Below, one piece after another: positions 32,993 through 46,800 of a DNA stretch of 64,000 nucleotides. This DNA comes from Ischnura elegans. Its lineage: Eukaryota; Arthropoda; Insecta; Odonata; Coenagrionidae. The DNA is taken from positions 38,235,644 through 38,299,643 of the forward strand of contig NC_060251.1 in NCBI RefSeq assembly GCF_921293095.1, in the 5' to 3' direction. The first letter of the stretch is position 1. Every line of letters begins with the position of its first letter. The position numbers and the translations under genes are program-made. The notes beneath the pieces are model-generated. The model made no database searches. It was not told the origin of the DNA and was given only the letters and a program-made list of their open reading frames with translations.

Positions 32993-34647
32993 ATAAATAT
33001 TTTGGTATGAAGGGTTATATGATTAGTGTAAGGGATGATTAAGCGATTTGGAATAACCGTGGAAAAATAGAGGAATTGTTTGCTACGTCTATGAAACATC
33101 TGTCAATATGATGGAATCAGAACAGGTATTCTGGCATTTGAATATTATCCTGGTTACTAAATCGACCAAGGTATCTTCACCTGTCATCGGCGATACTTCT
33201 CCGCATTTGATATTTTATCCCTTATAGGATATCGAATCACTCTGGAATGATCTAGGTTAGTTTATGTAGAGCACTTTTTTAATTTCTTCTGGTATAATAC
33301 TGAGTAGTATCTTAATTGCAATAATGGACTTCAACATTATGTCAAGGCAAGATATCTTGGCAAAAAATCTGGGATCGATTAGTCCAAGTCTTAGTGAATA
33401 TGTTATTACTTCTTTTGAGTGATAGGCTTAAAAGCACTCTAGAGACTCATTCATATTTAACAGAATAGCTTAGATGAAGTATATGCTGGGTTTAACTGAT
33501 TTAATTGAAAATTGCAGAAGAATGTCTTTGCTTCCAATACTCGCTTGCATGATATGAAAGGTAAATAAAAGACCACTTCTCTTAAAGTTCAATATTTTTA
33601 TCTGTACACTTAAGTGAATGATTTTTCAGCAGTCATTTATAAATATCATTATCTCTCAAAACATGAATAAGAAAACAGCTGGACTCAAGATCCCTCATTT
33701 TCTTCGTGAAAGTAGCTGAAAGTTTGTTTTTTATTTTTCTTGGACACATAGATCGAATGTTTTACAATATACCTTAATCATTAGTATGAGGTGCCATCTT
33801 CATGGTTAGAATCTAACCAGCGAAGCATTTCACATTTTATTGTAAATTTACTTTGGTAGATGAAAATATTTTCGCTTGTAACCGATTACGAATAAAGGAT
33901 AATATTTTTCACTCTTTTAGATTAATTTTATATTTCATGCAGAATAAATGCATGTACAATTAAACGTAATCTGCGTAATGGATAATGTAATCGACGTACA
34001 GCTTAAAATTCGCGATCTAGGTTACTAATTTTTGGCGATGATTGTTATTGCCGTTCTAGAATGTATGTAGAAATCCGTGAAAAATATTGTTATGCGATAT
34101 TTTCAGGAATGGAAATGTTTACATTCCGTTTGGGAAACAACGTATTATATGCTTAGAGTTAACATTTTTCCACAAATAATTGATAATAAATAAATAAATA
34201 TGAGAATTTTTATTTACAGCAAGAATATAAAAGTTTCCGTTCAATGGCCTATTATGAAAATATTTTTTTAAGGATAGTTTTAATTATTACCTTTTTCGGG
34301 TGCAACTTTTCCAGCTTGAGGTGTCTTTGCTGCAAGTCAGTTTAAATCGCTAATTAGATATCAATTGTACTGAGTGTAACCCTGCTCTAACTTGCGAATA
34401 ATCAACGACACACTCTAGGATAGACATTTCCATATGTTTAGGATATGGAAATCTACTTGGAAGCACTTTATGCGATTGGAGTCTTTGTCTGGAGCTTTTC
34501 TGCTATCAATATTTTTACATTTTATTTTTATTTGTTAAGTAAATGTCATTTATTATGTTTATATTTCGTTTGTTTTATACCATTTTGATATATCTTGACT
34601 AATTTCTTGCATATATTTTGGATCATGTCTTTTGTGTCTGCTGTAGT
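32993..34647. other. Intergenic between gene A and gene B
   Basis: AT-rich sequence with no recognisable gene. The part next to 34647 should hold the 3' UTR of gene B; minus-strand AATAAA hexamers occur at about 34521-34532, some 120 nt past the stop. Confidence 0.45.
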
Positions 34648-34808
34648 TCACTGGTGACCTTCTTTCATGAACGTTTCTGAATTCTTCTTCGTAAATAAGT
34701 AGGGATGCTCTTTATTAGGACACCTGTACTGGTTTATGAGAAACCGACTGAAAGTTTCCGATTTGTTGCCGACTGGCTCCATCATATTATTCCATAGCTG
34801 AATGGCCA
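34648..34808 (-). CDS. Gene B exon 7 (C terminus and stop)
   Basis: From acceptor CTATTTCAG to the TGA at 34648-34650, 161 nt. Encodes AIQLWNNMMEPVGNK, a CP-containing segment and a final FMKEGHQ, parallel to gene A. Confidence 0.93.
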
Positions 34809-37800
34809 CTGAAATAGAAACAACAATCGTTTGCAATGGGAAATTAAAAATCACGGACAATGTAATGTCAAAATTTTGTATAGCTCCCCTTTTTAGACCT
34901 AATATTAAGCATGGGATTGGATACCAATTATAATCTGCCTTCTTACTTGTCATATGACCCCTTTGGTTGAAATGAAAGCAGTCCATGGTCCAAATTCTTT
35001 CTTCTCTTTTCAATAACCGTAGCAGTACTGGATCCTCTGGGTCACCTATATGCTCTGGAGCGTTGAGTGACCGTATAAAAGGCTGCCATTCAACGGTAAA
35101 ATCTTCTCTCCCATCATAACGTCCTCCAAAGACCTAATAAACAGGAATATAGTTTTCATTTTGGCATTGTTTAAGGCAACTTCTTTGGTCGCTGTTTTGA
35201 AGTAAGCCAAAAATTTTACAATGCCACAGATTACCATTTTTAATAATGTAAATTGGTTATCCGAAATATTGGGGCTATAGACACTCTTTAGCGCCTGCTT
35301 AGATCCGCCACTGCTCATAATAATCATTGGGATAGGTTGTGAATATTTAAGTCCAAATGCAGTGGAATCAATTTGACACAAAAGATGGTTCGCGGTTTCC
35401 CTTCGTGGAATGTTGACGTGATAGATTTAGTAATAAACGTTGTTACATTCCACACAGTATTTATGGAGAATTACCGGTTTCGATCCTTTTCAGGTCATTA
35501 TCTTTCAATCAGGTTCTGTTACCTCTTGATAAAGACCTGAAAAGGCCGAAACTGGCAGAGTTATCAATAAATACTCTGTGGAATATTACAACGTTTATTT
35601 TTGAATCTGTCAATTTAATACTGTTGAATTTTCTCTGCTTTTGGATAAAAATGTCTAATAACATCTTTCATTCGTTAATTCGCTTAAGGCGTTCGATATG
35701 TGGTTGTGAAGGATAATACAGAGGTTGAGTTAGATGGAGAAGAAAATGAAAAAGGAAGTTATTATTGTTTTCATAATTATTGCTTTGCATTGGGAAATAT
35801 AAATACTAAACGATATAAAGGGAAAGCTGTTTTTGCAGCCAAAACTGGATCCACACGTATGTCGATGAATAGTAAAATAAACAGTAATGCTTACTAGCTC
35901 CATTTCTGCCGCCTGGTATTTGCGAACAGTGGTACTCAATTTATGTACTCCTTCTTCATAAGAAGATTCGGTATACATACAGCGACACCCAAGTCTTCGA
36001 ATAATGCTGCAAACTATTCCTGAAGTTGTTCTCGGGTTTATGGTTGCATCTGTGGCAAAGAGTCTTTTTATTTGATTTTCATAGTGGGCGTATGTATTTT
36101 ACTAATTAAACTGGATTATAGTTTAAATTATCACGTGAATTTCAATAGTAAACCATAACTTCCTTACCAAATATTCCTCAGAGCCACTGTACTATTTATG
36201 TTTAGTCCGTGAGGCTTTGAACCATTTTATTGTGGGCAGGGTCATAAACTTACCTATCACTGGCAATATATTTACATATAGTCGTGGAACATTCTCGTAC
36301 AGATAATCTAGAGCCTCCTGCAGATCCCTTTTATGAGCTTCTGGAGAGTGCCTCTCTTTTTCATAGCACTCAAATGTACAAACATTATTGTGCCCTGTAA
36401 GAATGTTCAGCATCTGTGGAAACACAAAGTATGGATTTGTTATTAATACAATATGAGTTCACATTTTGGATGGTAAGGGTCTGCATAGCAACTCAAATCT
36501 TATTATAGTGTTTTTAATCCGTTCTCATTTCCCAGTTAAGAAATATAGTTCCGGTTGCTAGAATTCCTTTCCTCTTTTTTCGGTCCATATATCCTACGTA
36601 CGTGTAGGACTGAGGCAGTATTCTAGTGTATGTAAATGATTCTATAGGTATCCGGCCGAATTTACATTCGTCTATAATTACATCAAGGCAGATGTAGCTC
36701 ATGGCTCATAATCCAATGGTCTCAATTGTTGATCCCTTATGCGAATCGAACATAAGTAGCCTATTTCTATTTCTTTTTGCTTAGTTAACGAACATATTGA
36801 TGTAGGTGACCTGCTGACTTTTTATGACCAGCAATGCCAACGGTTTTAATTGCAATCGACAGTAATGAGGCTTGTAAGTTTAATGGGATGTATTTAAAAC
36901 GCCTGGTTTCGGAAATTATAAATTTGAATGCGTATTTAACCTATCAATTGATATTTGATTTTGATGTGCAGATATTACTTATCATTTGGCTTGGAATAGC
37001 ATTCGTATATCACTTATCATTTGGTGAGATACGGATAGTATCGTGGAGGAGGTGATTCAGGCCAGTAAATTTCTTGTAAATAGAAATAGCGAGGCTCAGT
37101 GGCCTAAGCTCATCGAATGCTAAAATATGGTATCGCTGAAGTAAAAATGCGGTTTCAATCGGAAAAATGCATCCTCCAGGGCATCAAATATTCTGAGGAG
37201 ATACGAATTTGGTCGACCGGAAAAATTTGAGACGTGCGATTAAGACGTCAGTACCTATTTTTGGAGAATTATATCACCGAAAATAACATCTCAGAGTTTT
37301 AGAAAGTTTATTTTTCGACCCGAAATGACATGAATTTACGAGCATTAACGTCTCGCGTAACTTATCGGACTTAAAATCGTGGCCTATGTATTAGCAGGTG
37401 AATATATAACTCCGTTTCCGCAATATATATAGATACAATTGAAATATCATCAGCAAAAAGTCTTATTTCCATGGAATAAATTAGTCAGGAGTTCCGCAAT
37501 GCTCTCACCGTACAGGTTATTACAGACCTCGTTTCTAAGATTAATAGGCTGCCTCTATATTTATTAAAACGTGCTCAAATCTTGAATTAAACACTTGAAC
37601 GTCTTTTAAACACATTCTTTTTGGTTATTGGGCCTGAAAGGCTCGGGAAAGTACCAAAACGCGTACACGCCAGACCTGTTCTCGGCCGGAAACAGTTCAA
37701 CTTAATTAGGACGAATTTTCATAAGTCACTCGACAAACCTTCAACTCTGATTCTATACGTACTCTTTACATTTCTCTGTCACTTACCACACTATTTAATG

Positions 37801-40800
37801 AATCACTGAATTAAATTCCGAATCTGCCAATATATTTCGTTTCATAATCTTCATAAATTTTCGATCAGACAATGTGTTTTCGAATATTCACATTTACTTA
37901 ACATTCACATTTCATTACCTGTCATTCACTCATGTGAGAATGTTTAAATGTTTTTGTCATAGTTAAAATACTGTTCAGGTATACATCAGGTTTTATTAGA
38001 TATGCATGTAATGAATTTATGTTTTGAAGATTAATTTTCAGTAGGCATTATTCTATCTTTTTATGCCCTTTTACTTTGTTGAAGTTAATGGATTAATAAA
38101 TTGCTAATTTAAATTAAAGAACTAAGCAAAAGGGTTGTTAAGGGTCAAGAGTTGTTGATTAGTTACAGGATAAGATGAATCAGTCAAAGAGACAACAGCG
38201 ATGTGTATAATTTGTGGTTAATAAGATCATTATTTACATCAATACTGTATCTAATTGTTATTTATGGAGCAAAAGAAGGACTAATTACAATACTACTTTC
38301 GCATAAGTCTTCATTTAGCGGCTGCCAATATATTTCGTAGCCAAATATGCGTGAATTTGTGAACAAACATCAAATATGCTTTTAATTCACGTTTATTACG
38401 TTCCATTCACGGTCATGTGGGAACGTTTAAATTTTTGTGACAATTTTCTTTTGGGTGAAATCGCAAGTACAGTTAAGAAAATCGTGTCTTTTTAACACAA
38501 ATCCATCAGTTTTAGCTTTCGTTTTTTATACTTTATGTGGTTAATTTTTTATTTTCTTTTCTACTGTCAAAATTTTTGTTTCAGTTTAGTTTTAATATAA
38601 CATTCTAAGGATTTATAATGGAGATGCAGAGTTTGTGATTTTCTTTTTGGTCCAGAGGCTTTAACTTCCTAGAAATTATTTCGCCACGACCTTAAAACTA
38701 AGCTCCTTACCTTCCAGTCATTTTCAAAATCATAATTATTGTCTTTTTTCATCCTTTGCACGAATAATTTGGACATAAGCAACAAATCGGCAGTTCGGGT
38801 TCCTGGTCCAGCCACATTCAATGCACCTTCTCCGTTTGACAAAAGGCCTCTTCCATAGGCATAGCCTCTCAAGTTTGGATTGAACACTTTGATAATGTTT
38901 GGTAAGGTCGTAAATTCATGCCATGTACCTTGGCCACCTGCAGCGGAAATGAAATCAGTTTCATTACGTTTCTTAGAAGTCTAAATTTTTATAAGCAAAT
39001 ATTTAGCGCATAATTTGTAGGGAGAGGTAAATGAATTGAGTTATTAGGTGTGAAAAATGGTGATACATTCGTATTATTACGAGTAAACCCGGAAAACCAT
39101 CACCAAATAAATAACCGCGGAAGCCTCCGTAATAATTCATTCGTATTATTTTTTATTTAGTCCTAATACTTATAGTGGAATGCAAAAAAGCTGTTTATAA
39201 TCACTGAAAACAAATATAAGTTGTTTAAATAAGTGTTTTAATTATCTTAAACCATAGTTTTCATACATTTATTACGAGAGACTTTTTACTCACCTTAATT
39301 TTCAACTACTGAAAGCTATGTCTGAAGATTTTCGCAGCTTCTTTTATGAATCTTGCTGGTTGCTTTTGGGAAATGCTGCGTAGGTAATATTTTCTTACTA
39401 GAAGTGTCACTCATCCTCCTGGGAGCGTTTTCAAGAGAATGAGAGAGAAAACGTTCTAGTCCCGATCTTATATAGGTTTCGATAACCCATTGTTGACCAG
39501 ATTTGATTTTCCTTTGACGAACTTAATAGTCGACGTCAAAATAGCGAAAAGGTTAAAATAGTTTCAATAGGATATATAGTTATAGAAGGGATGGATATAA
39601 CCTCAGCCGCATATGGAGAGGGATCCTGACCCAATTTAATGGCCAAAGGCTATCGCCTTCCGTGGGAAATTCAAATCGGGTCAACAATGAGGTAACGTAA
39701 TCTATATAAGACCGGGACGAGAACGTTTTCCCTCTCATTTCCTTGAAAACGCTCCCAGTGGGAGGAGTGAAACGTGGAGTAAGAAAACGTTACCTACGCA
39801 GCATTTCCCGAAAGCAAAATGCAAGATTAACTGAAAGCTATATTTCTTTTATGCCGATTTTGAATTTAAAATCAATAGAAAGCCATTTTAATATGCCTAC
39901 GTAAATGACTTTCTGTTAGAGAAAAATTACACCATTATTACTCTCTCTGAAATAAAATCTGCTCTACATTCATAGTGCCAGTGGCGCCGACTCCATGGGG
40001 CTTGAGGGGGCTCGGACCCCCCCAAAAATTCGTTATCGGTGTGAGGAAAAAATGTTTCAGGCTTGCCAATTTTCCCCGGAGTGTCCAGATATCGAGATTC
40101 GAGTTATCAGGGTTCTAATTTGGATCATATGACTCTTCTAAAATGCTTAAAAAACTAAAAGTAACTACTTATAAAATTTCCCGGGGCAAGATCCCCGGTT
40201 TGGCCCCCCCAATATTTTTTGTAAGTCGGCATCCCTGATTAAAACTAACAGTGAAGTATGTGTGGTAGGTGCAGGCGCATTAATGCATGCAGTACAGAGA
40301 TGGCTGGAATTAGGAGTACGGTCAGGGGGCAAAGATTATTTTGCCCCCACCTTCTGTTTCCGCCTCCCTCCCTCCCCCAAAACTCAAATATAATACACCC
40401 GTGAGATAATTTTTGAAACTATACACCGCATGTCTACTATTGAGAAGCTTTATTACCATTATCGTTTAATAATATATAAATTAATAATTTTTGTTGAATA
40501 ATTTAATTAGAAAAATTCAAATAACTTTTTGAATAAACTTTTAAAAATTTTCCGCCCCATGAAATACGCCGCCCGGGGCACGTGCCCCCTCTGCCCCACC
40601 CTAGTTCCGGAGTAGCCTGAGTACAGGTTTACAAGCGTTTAGTGTGTGCTCATATACATCTACACACTACCTCGCTAGCCACCTTAAAAGGCGTGTAGCA
40701 GAGGGAGTTTGGACAACAGCCGTTTAATATTAAAAGCAAATGCTCTAACAAAATGGGGATTGGGTTGATGTGTTGGCTAGATTGTTGGCTTCCTATCCCG

Positions 40801-43800
40801 TGGGATCGGGTTCAAATCCCGGCAGTAGTAGAGAATTTTCATAGACTGCCCGATCACTGCTTGAATGTAGTGTGGAGGACATTTAAAGCGTAACACTACA
40901 TCCGTCGGATGGGACGCTAAGCCGTGCTCCTCTTAAGATCAGGCTTATGCCGACGCCTGATTTCTCTCTATCCTTCCTTCCATACCCTTCCCTCATGGAG
41001 CAAAAGACCTCAGCTGTCGGTCGCCTCCTCCAAATACAATACCATCGAATAAAGTTTCGAAAACCTTTATTAAAGTCCTTTATGGTTCGGGGGAAAAACG
41101 TATTTCCATATATATCCGTTAAGCAAAATATCTCTCTTACTATTTACTAAAGTAATTTATCGCTGTTTTAAGTCGTGTCGTAATGTCATATAGGTTAAAT
41201 TTAAAGGGTTCATTGCACAATTACATATCCGTGGTCTTCTCACCTCCGAGGAAGGAAACCCCCCTGTCGTCGATGAATATGCCCATAGCGGTCGTCTCCC
41301 TCGCTCCGTTCGCCGTCACCAGTGAGTCTCCCATCGCACTGATGACGTCTATGTCTCCGGGACGCAGTCTGTGCACGCTCGTGGGACGGGTTTTCGATCT
41401 CATCTCCAGGTTGTCCGAGTTTGCCTCGCAAGGATGTGGCGTTGATGAGGGCACTCTGTCTTGCAGCGTTTTTATGTACCCGTGATCCGGGGGGTATGTG
41501 ACGTGGGATGCATCCTAGGAAAAAGAAAACAAATCTATTTGCAAAAGCACTCTGTCTGCGTCCCATTTAATGATGAATTTACAGGGATCGAGGAATTGGA
41601 AAGAGAGAAAAACTGAAATAGTAATGTGGACATCAGGAGGAGTATTACGGAGGCGGAAGAAGATTATTTTTAACAAATTTTATCCCAATAATCGTCAACT
41701 GTGCATGCATGCAGTGCTTTTGAATGTTCTCTAATGGCCTTTTTCCAATCCACTCAGTATGCACTCATTCCCTTGTTCCCTTTCTCCCTTGCACCCTGCT
41801 CCCTTACTCAAGGTCAGTAAAAGACTTTTACTGAACTTACCCTTACCATAGAGCTTCTATGGCCCTTACTAATGCTCTACTGGCGCCATAAAGTGTGAAC
41901 GGAAATAATGCGAACTATTGACAGTAACGAAATGTGACGCGCGGGGTGGTGTTAGCACATCTGGTGGTTGATTTAAGAATCAATTTCACCTTTATACATA
42001 TATTTTTACATGTGAAGAGCAAGAATTCACAATGCCGACATAATATTACGTAAAAGAGCTCGCATAATAAACACACAATTACTTAAAACTCCAGTTCAAG
42101 ATTTCTAAGTTTTCCATTGCCACCTCGTCCACTTCCCACGAGGGCACGTTAACGAGGGAGCATCCGCGTTCCCTTGTTCACTTACCCTTCGTTCCCTTGT
42201 TCACTTACCCTTCGTTCCCTTGTTCACTTACCCTTCGTTCCCTTGTTCACTTACCCTTCGTTCCCTTGTTCACTTACCCTTCGTTCCCTTGTTCACTTAC
42301 CCTTCGTTCCCTTGTTCACTTACCCTTCGTTCCCTTGTTCACTTACCCTTCGTTCCCTTGTTCACTTACCCTTCGTTCCCTTGTTCACTTACCCTTCGTT
42401 CCCTTGTTCACTTACCCTTCGTTCCCTTGTTCACTTACCCTTCGTTCCCTTGCGCCCTCGTCGTCGACCTGTGGGAAGAACTACATCGGCGAAACAGGCA
42501 GATCGGTTAAAACACGTCTAGAGGAGCACGAGAGAGCAATTCGACTGGGGCAGTCAACGAAGTCCGCGGTAGCCGAACACGCAGCGCTGGGCCACACAAT
42601 CGACCTTAAGGATGCAAAAATTGTTGCGAGACTGAAAGGATTTAAACAGAGACTCGTAAGAGAAGCAATAGAAATATCTAAAGAGGAGAAAAACAACTTC
42701 AACAGAGACACTGGCCTCAAAATCAGCCGTACTTGGCAACCTGTAATCGGCAAAAATAATCGACAACCTACTCCTCCTACCTCTCACTCCCCTCCCCCCA
42801 CCATCTGACACGTATATATATCAATTTTAAATCCCACCTCTTCAGATTCCCTTGAGAAAGCGGCCAGCATCGGTCGGGAAACGTTGGGGCCACCCAAAAT
42901 CTGACGCGGCGACATAGCCCAAAAGTTTTAATTCAACACAACTCTGTATAAGAAGTTAAAACACGTTAAAAAGGCGTTTCTTGCCACGAAAAATGGTTGA
43001 ATTTATTCTGAAAAATGCCTACCCTAGAGCCATAAGTTTGAATATTTAATGTAATTTGAGCATTTAATGCCATTGAGCAAACAAATTGGTTAAATCTTTC
43101 TTCAAGTATAAAATATCCAATTTTCCACGTACATCTGCCTGTGTTGGAAAGAAGGCTTCCGCGGAGTGGTGTAAATGATTGGCTGTTTTCAGGTTCTCTT
43201 CCGCGTCTGTTAGGTCACTTCGGACCTTAAGAAGCAAACTGCAACGTTTGCGAAACATGTCGTCGCCTGAGATTAACGGACGCGGAAGAGAACCTGAAAG
43301 CAGCCAATCATGTATCTGCCTATGATTTCCATTCATATTTACTCTATAGCATTCCTACTGATGATTGGCAGTTCACATGAGAGTTTGTTCCGCAGTAGGT
43401 GGGGAGTAGGGTATCACTATTTTGACCAAATCCTATTGTTTAAGGTTTTAGTTTACCAGTGGCGTAGCTATTGGGGGGGGGGGGGGGGATGAAGGGGATA
43501 GGTGCCCCCAAAGCCTCAGAGAAATAAAAAAAATCTTCAAAACCATTGTCTAGGTTTGACTCATAATAACTTTATCTGGTAAAAGTTGAAGATCATTTAT
43601 TAATATCATGGCAGTGAGACGAGTCATTGAATACCTACCGGTGACTAACTCCTGGACTCCCCGTTGCCTAGGGGGTCTCCCTCCCAGCCCTCCCCCACCC
43701 CCTTCGATCCCCCCATAAAGCATATTCCTAATTACGCCTCTTTAGTTTAATGTAACTTGTTACTGCCACTTTTACCCTCATTTCTCTGTCAGATCACTCC

Positions 43801-46800
43801 TTTTATTTCAACATTCGTTTCTCCTCCTACCTCCCATATCTTACGCCTCCTCCATATTCTTTCCGCCTACACACATGCCTTTTTCGTGCGGCTCTTAAAT
43901 CACGTACTGTGTCTCTGTCTGTTTTCATCATATTGACCCAAGTGTCCGTGATCTATTGTTTCTCCATTCATTCATGATATTAATTCGAAATTATAATGGT
44001 ATATCTTTTTTCTTCAAACGTCTTCGCGACTTTTACTGTTGGGAAATATCACTATATTCCTCTCCGATTCTCTGTGCCTCGGGATTTTTCCGCAATTTTT
44101 AATTAACGTTCGAATCGAAAAAGGAAATAAGTTACGACACATCCGTGTCCTTTTCCATTGCTGAATTATTCCCAGCATGATTCTTTTTCTGGTGGTTGCT
44201 ACCGTCATTGCCTGACAGACTAATCCATATCAAAGGCCTTTCTGTGTGTCTGTATTTGTCGAGAATACTTTTATAGCTCCCCTCAAGGTGAATGACTCTC
44301 GTGTGAAATATTTTTGGTTTCTAACTGAACTAAGTTAGCATTGGTATTTATTATAGGTGATCTATTAGTTGAGATAGCTTCAAATGGAAGCATGTTGCCC
44401 ATGTGTTTTGTTTTTAAATCTGGTGTACCTGCCGGGCCGGTTGTGGACATTTTTCTAGGGTAAGCGAACAACATTCCGCTCCCCCCCCCCCCCCATCAAG
44501 AATAACCTGAGAGGTATTAGGGATTCTCTCTGGATACATTTTAAAATTGATACAAATACTTAAGGAATAAGGGTCGAGACTAAAATATCAGCGTAAACGC
44601 ATTGCGTACTTGCTCGTGCACATTGAATGTGACATTTTTAGAGCTTAAAAAACGATAATACATAAAAATTCAGAGTAAAAATTGTAAATAAAGCAGTAAA
44701 TACAACAAAAGTCAGCTTTCAAGAAATTCAACCATTTATTTACGCATATATTGCTGAACATTGGACCATTGGCGGCTGGTGGTTATATATCCAGGGGGTG
44801 CATTAGAGAAGATATACGATAATGAAAAAGGGCATGAAGTTCATATGAATGCTGCTAAATGGCAATAAATGATTTGACGGACTAGGATCCTGTGCGCAGG
44901 TAGTGTAGGTGGCAGCTACACCGCTACATTAGTTACCAGATATGCGCGTGCGCACTCGCGTTGTGTTGAGTCTACTCCCAGTACCCATTTGAACATGGCA
45001 TGGCCCCCCCAGCTAACCTCGTCCCGCCCGAGCACCCTCAAGCGATCGCATTGACCGAAAATGCGGCCGGCGCGATGCCACGGGATCGCACGTTTGTAGA
45101 GCGGTGAATTCGCCAAGGAGATAGCTGTAGCGTTTGGAGCTTCATATTTCATCCATATGATATCCAGGATTTTTATCTATCTCATCGTAAAGGAATGGTT
45201 CTCTTTTATAATTCATTAATTTTTGGGTGTGCACTTGCTAACATGCGTATATGCACGCGCCGCCACTGCATTGGACTGAGCGCTTAGGCGATACCTATTG
45301 CTTGGCGCTTTACGCGGCCGCGTATTTCGCTTACCGCTTAAACCGGCTCTGTGTATCTCCCGCCTATTTCCAATCATCCTTCACTTCTTTCCATCACTGG
45401 ATTCAGCATCCTCTCTCCATTCCACCTAAGCCAAACAATTTTTCATGGAGAATTATATACTACTTCATATTAACAGCACTTCAGATCAGGGGCGCAGCCT
45501 GGAATTAAGGCTGGGGGAGGTTTAGGTGCAACTAGGTGTGTGGGGGTTTAGTATACCCACCAGGATAAGCGGTAGGTGCGAGATTAGTAAATTGCGGAAT
45601 TATAATATAAATGGTTCAAAATGGTGAGTTTTACGGCTTTCTGAGGGATACTTTATTAACACTTACGCAATGCTATTAGTATTATCAATCTAATTAAGTA
45701 AAATGGATTAAACTTAAAAATTTCTCTGAGCTCTGGGGGGGGGTTTATCCCACAAACCCCCCCTCGCTGCGCCACTGCTTCTGATACCTACTCTTTTCGT
45801 TCCCCCCGTTCATCTCTCTTCATTCAAGCACTCCCTCAGTCCCCTTAAAAATTTCTCCTTACCTTTGTACTCACATTTAGAACGCTTGTCTACTCTAACC
45901 GCACGCATCAATTCATTCGGGGTTAAAGTTTGATAGCCTGTCCTACCGGAGAGTGGGGTACCTACGCTACATTTTACGTCCAGCATTAACTAATGAATGT
46001 AAACTTCCATCCTTAGCATTCGTATAATCGGGTGAAAATATATACTTTTAAAAAAAAACTTGGAAATTTTTCAAATCTCCCGTAAACGTCCTCCCCAAGT
46101 TTTTTTTATCTCTGGCTCAGCTTGCGCTGTAGTATTCTTATACAGTGGCACTGTGTGTCAGTGCATGAGAATAATACAGCAATCAAGCAAGACATTTTTG
46201 AATATCTCTGAGAAAGATGACCTAACCTAATGTTTCTCCTTTATAGCAAGTGCTTCTGATTTTTCATATTCTGTTGCCCACTTATTGAGAAATCTGGCGT
46301 AGCGGAAATTCAGTGCAAATATCAGCAGTGACGAAAAGTTACGTCAAGGCAACGTAATCACAAACCAGTTTCTCGTTTTATTGTCCCGGCTAATTTGTGA
46401 GAAAACCGGATTTTTTGGCAGTCTGGGTTAAAAACAGGAAGGTCGAGTGACGCCTTTCACCAAACTTTAATATCTGCTGCTCCTAAAGAAGAGGGAGAAA
46501 ACAGTTACGTTTCCTTCTCCCTCCTTTTAAGTTTCATTTTTTATTCATGTATGAGAATGAATGGCTTTCTCTGGTTAAAAAAAACCTTCAATGCGAAAAA
46601 TAGCCAAAATTAACAATTGGCGATTGGCAATAACTGTTGGCGATTGATTACTATGGCTGGAGAGTTCGTGAAATAGTAAAAGAGCAGTTAAACTTAAAAC
46701 TGAGGCATAATGAAAGGAGCTTGGCCTTGGTTTTCACAGCTTATCAGCAAAAGATGCTAATGAGAATGTCATTAGGGTTATGCCACCTCAATTAAACATA

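Noticed and set aside
42174-42521. Long frames with a 23-residue repeated peptide in three reading frames
   Set aside because: They are a by-product of the 23-bp minisatellite, whose unit lacks stops in every plus frame.
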